From positions 290,846 to 313,653 of the forward strand of contig WELB01000121.1 of NCBI GenBank assembly GCA_009602725.1: DNA of 22,808 bases, read 5' to 3'. The notes under the pieces were generated by a model. It saw only the letters and a program-made list of their open reading frames with translations. It did not search any database and had not been told where the DNA came from. This DNA comes from Spirogloea muscicola (Eukaryota; Streptophyta; Zygnematophyceae; Spirogloeales; Spirogloeaceae). Shown in pieces: positions 22,248 through 22,808 of this stretch (positions are counted from its first letter, which is position 1; every line of letters begins with the position of its first letter). Made by a program: the position numbers and the translations under genes.

Positions 22248-22652
22248 TGCCGCAGGGCTATCGATGCGCCTCCGCTTGGCAAGCCGTGCGGACTGAGTGG
22301 TGCGGGAGGGAACAGGAGCCGACGGTGGTGGTGTACCGATTCAGCACCACGGAGATGAGAGAAGGCGCGCGATGCGCATGAAGTCGAAGGGTGGCCACTT
22401 CAAGCCACTACATTGCTCAAACAAATGCTAGTGCAATTTACCAGCTGCACGTCCTGGCTTGCTTTGGTCCTCCCTCTCGATTCATGCGCAAAGCGCACCT
22501 TCTCTTCGGAGAAGAAGAAATTGCCGGTCGTGCCCTCGCTGCGGCCTCTGGCTCTGACCTGGGGACCCGCTACCAGGAGCCCATTTTCTCCGACCTGCGG
22601 CTGCTTAGCAGGGGTTACTGAGTTTCCCGTTGCGTCGTCTTGTGTCTAGCTG

Positions 22653-22684
22653 TGTAATATTTCTTCCAAAGAATGGTTGTGTAA
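22653..22684 (+). terminator. Pair of + strand TGTAA motifs
   Basis: TGTAA occurs at 22653-22657 and again at 22680-22684. In a green alga two such motifs in 32 bases suggest the 3' end of a + strand transcript, but no matching gene is recognised, so this is only weak support. Confidence 0.25.
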
Positions 22685-22808
22685 TGGAGGGCCTGAGTGG
22701 GCTTGCCCAGCTGCATATCTGTCGTTCTTGCAACGACGAGTTTCGGCCTGTTTGCAGCGTGCTCAGGCTAATGCTTTGCACCAGAAAGCTGGGCGAGCTC
22801 TAGTTGGT

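Larger units (their letters stand above)
22109..22808. promoter_or_regulatory. 5' flank of NOT1 with GC-rich promoter-like sequence and unassigned DNA
   Basis: The first 150 bases upstream of the NOT1 ATG are very GC-rich and contain an in-frame TGA (22135-22133) and an AG at 22130-22129 that could be a splice acceptor. A (GCC)10 run follows at 22218-22247. From about 22390 onward the sequence is less GC-biased. It carries several overlapping open frames on both strands of fewer than 80 codons, none recognisable. I therefore assign no gene, but a small gene or the last exon of a + strand gene cannot be excluded. Confidence 0.5.

Overview
This is a nuclear genomic window from a eukaryote with many short spliceosomal introns, most likely a green alga. 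Three points support this. TGTAA, the usual chlorophyte poly(A) signal, lies at plausible positions downstream of two of the three genes. The NOT1 protein resembles land-plant NOT1 more closely than animal CNOT1. Every intron I could place is GT-AG. I cannot name the species. There is no sign of prokaryotic operons, phage, transposons, CRISPR arrays or rRNA/tRNA genes.

Layout from left to right. (1) Positions 1-4036, + strand: the nearly complete 3' part of a protein disulfide isomerase gene, 10 exons in the window, with the start codon just off the left edge. It has two WCGHCK active sites and a C-terminal KDEL. (2) Positions 4405-6161, - strand, convergent with the first gene: a four-exon gene for a membrane-anchored class I SAM-dependent methyltransferase. 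(3) Positions 7156-22108, - strand: one very long gene of about 47 exons for NOT1 (CNOT1), the scaffold of the CCR4-NOT deadenylase complex. I rebuilt it exon by exon from reading phase and protein similarity, and all exon phases join into one frame of about 2215 codons. (4) Positions 22109-22808: the GC-rich 5' flank of NOT1, with a (GCC)10 run and then sequence I cannot assign, ending in two + strand TGTAA motifs.

The three genes are functionally unrelated: ER oxidative folding, a probable secretory-pathway methyl transfer, and cytoplasmic mRNA decay. I did not find a clearly new biological system. The items most worth a second look are a candidate box C/D snoRNA and a perfect 28-bp palindrome, both inside NOT1 introns. 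Others are a 31-nt micro-exon carrying the first PDI active site, a NOT1 N-terminus that looks short compared with plant NOT1, and a methyltransferase with a degenerate SAM-binding loop.
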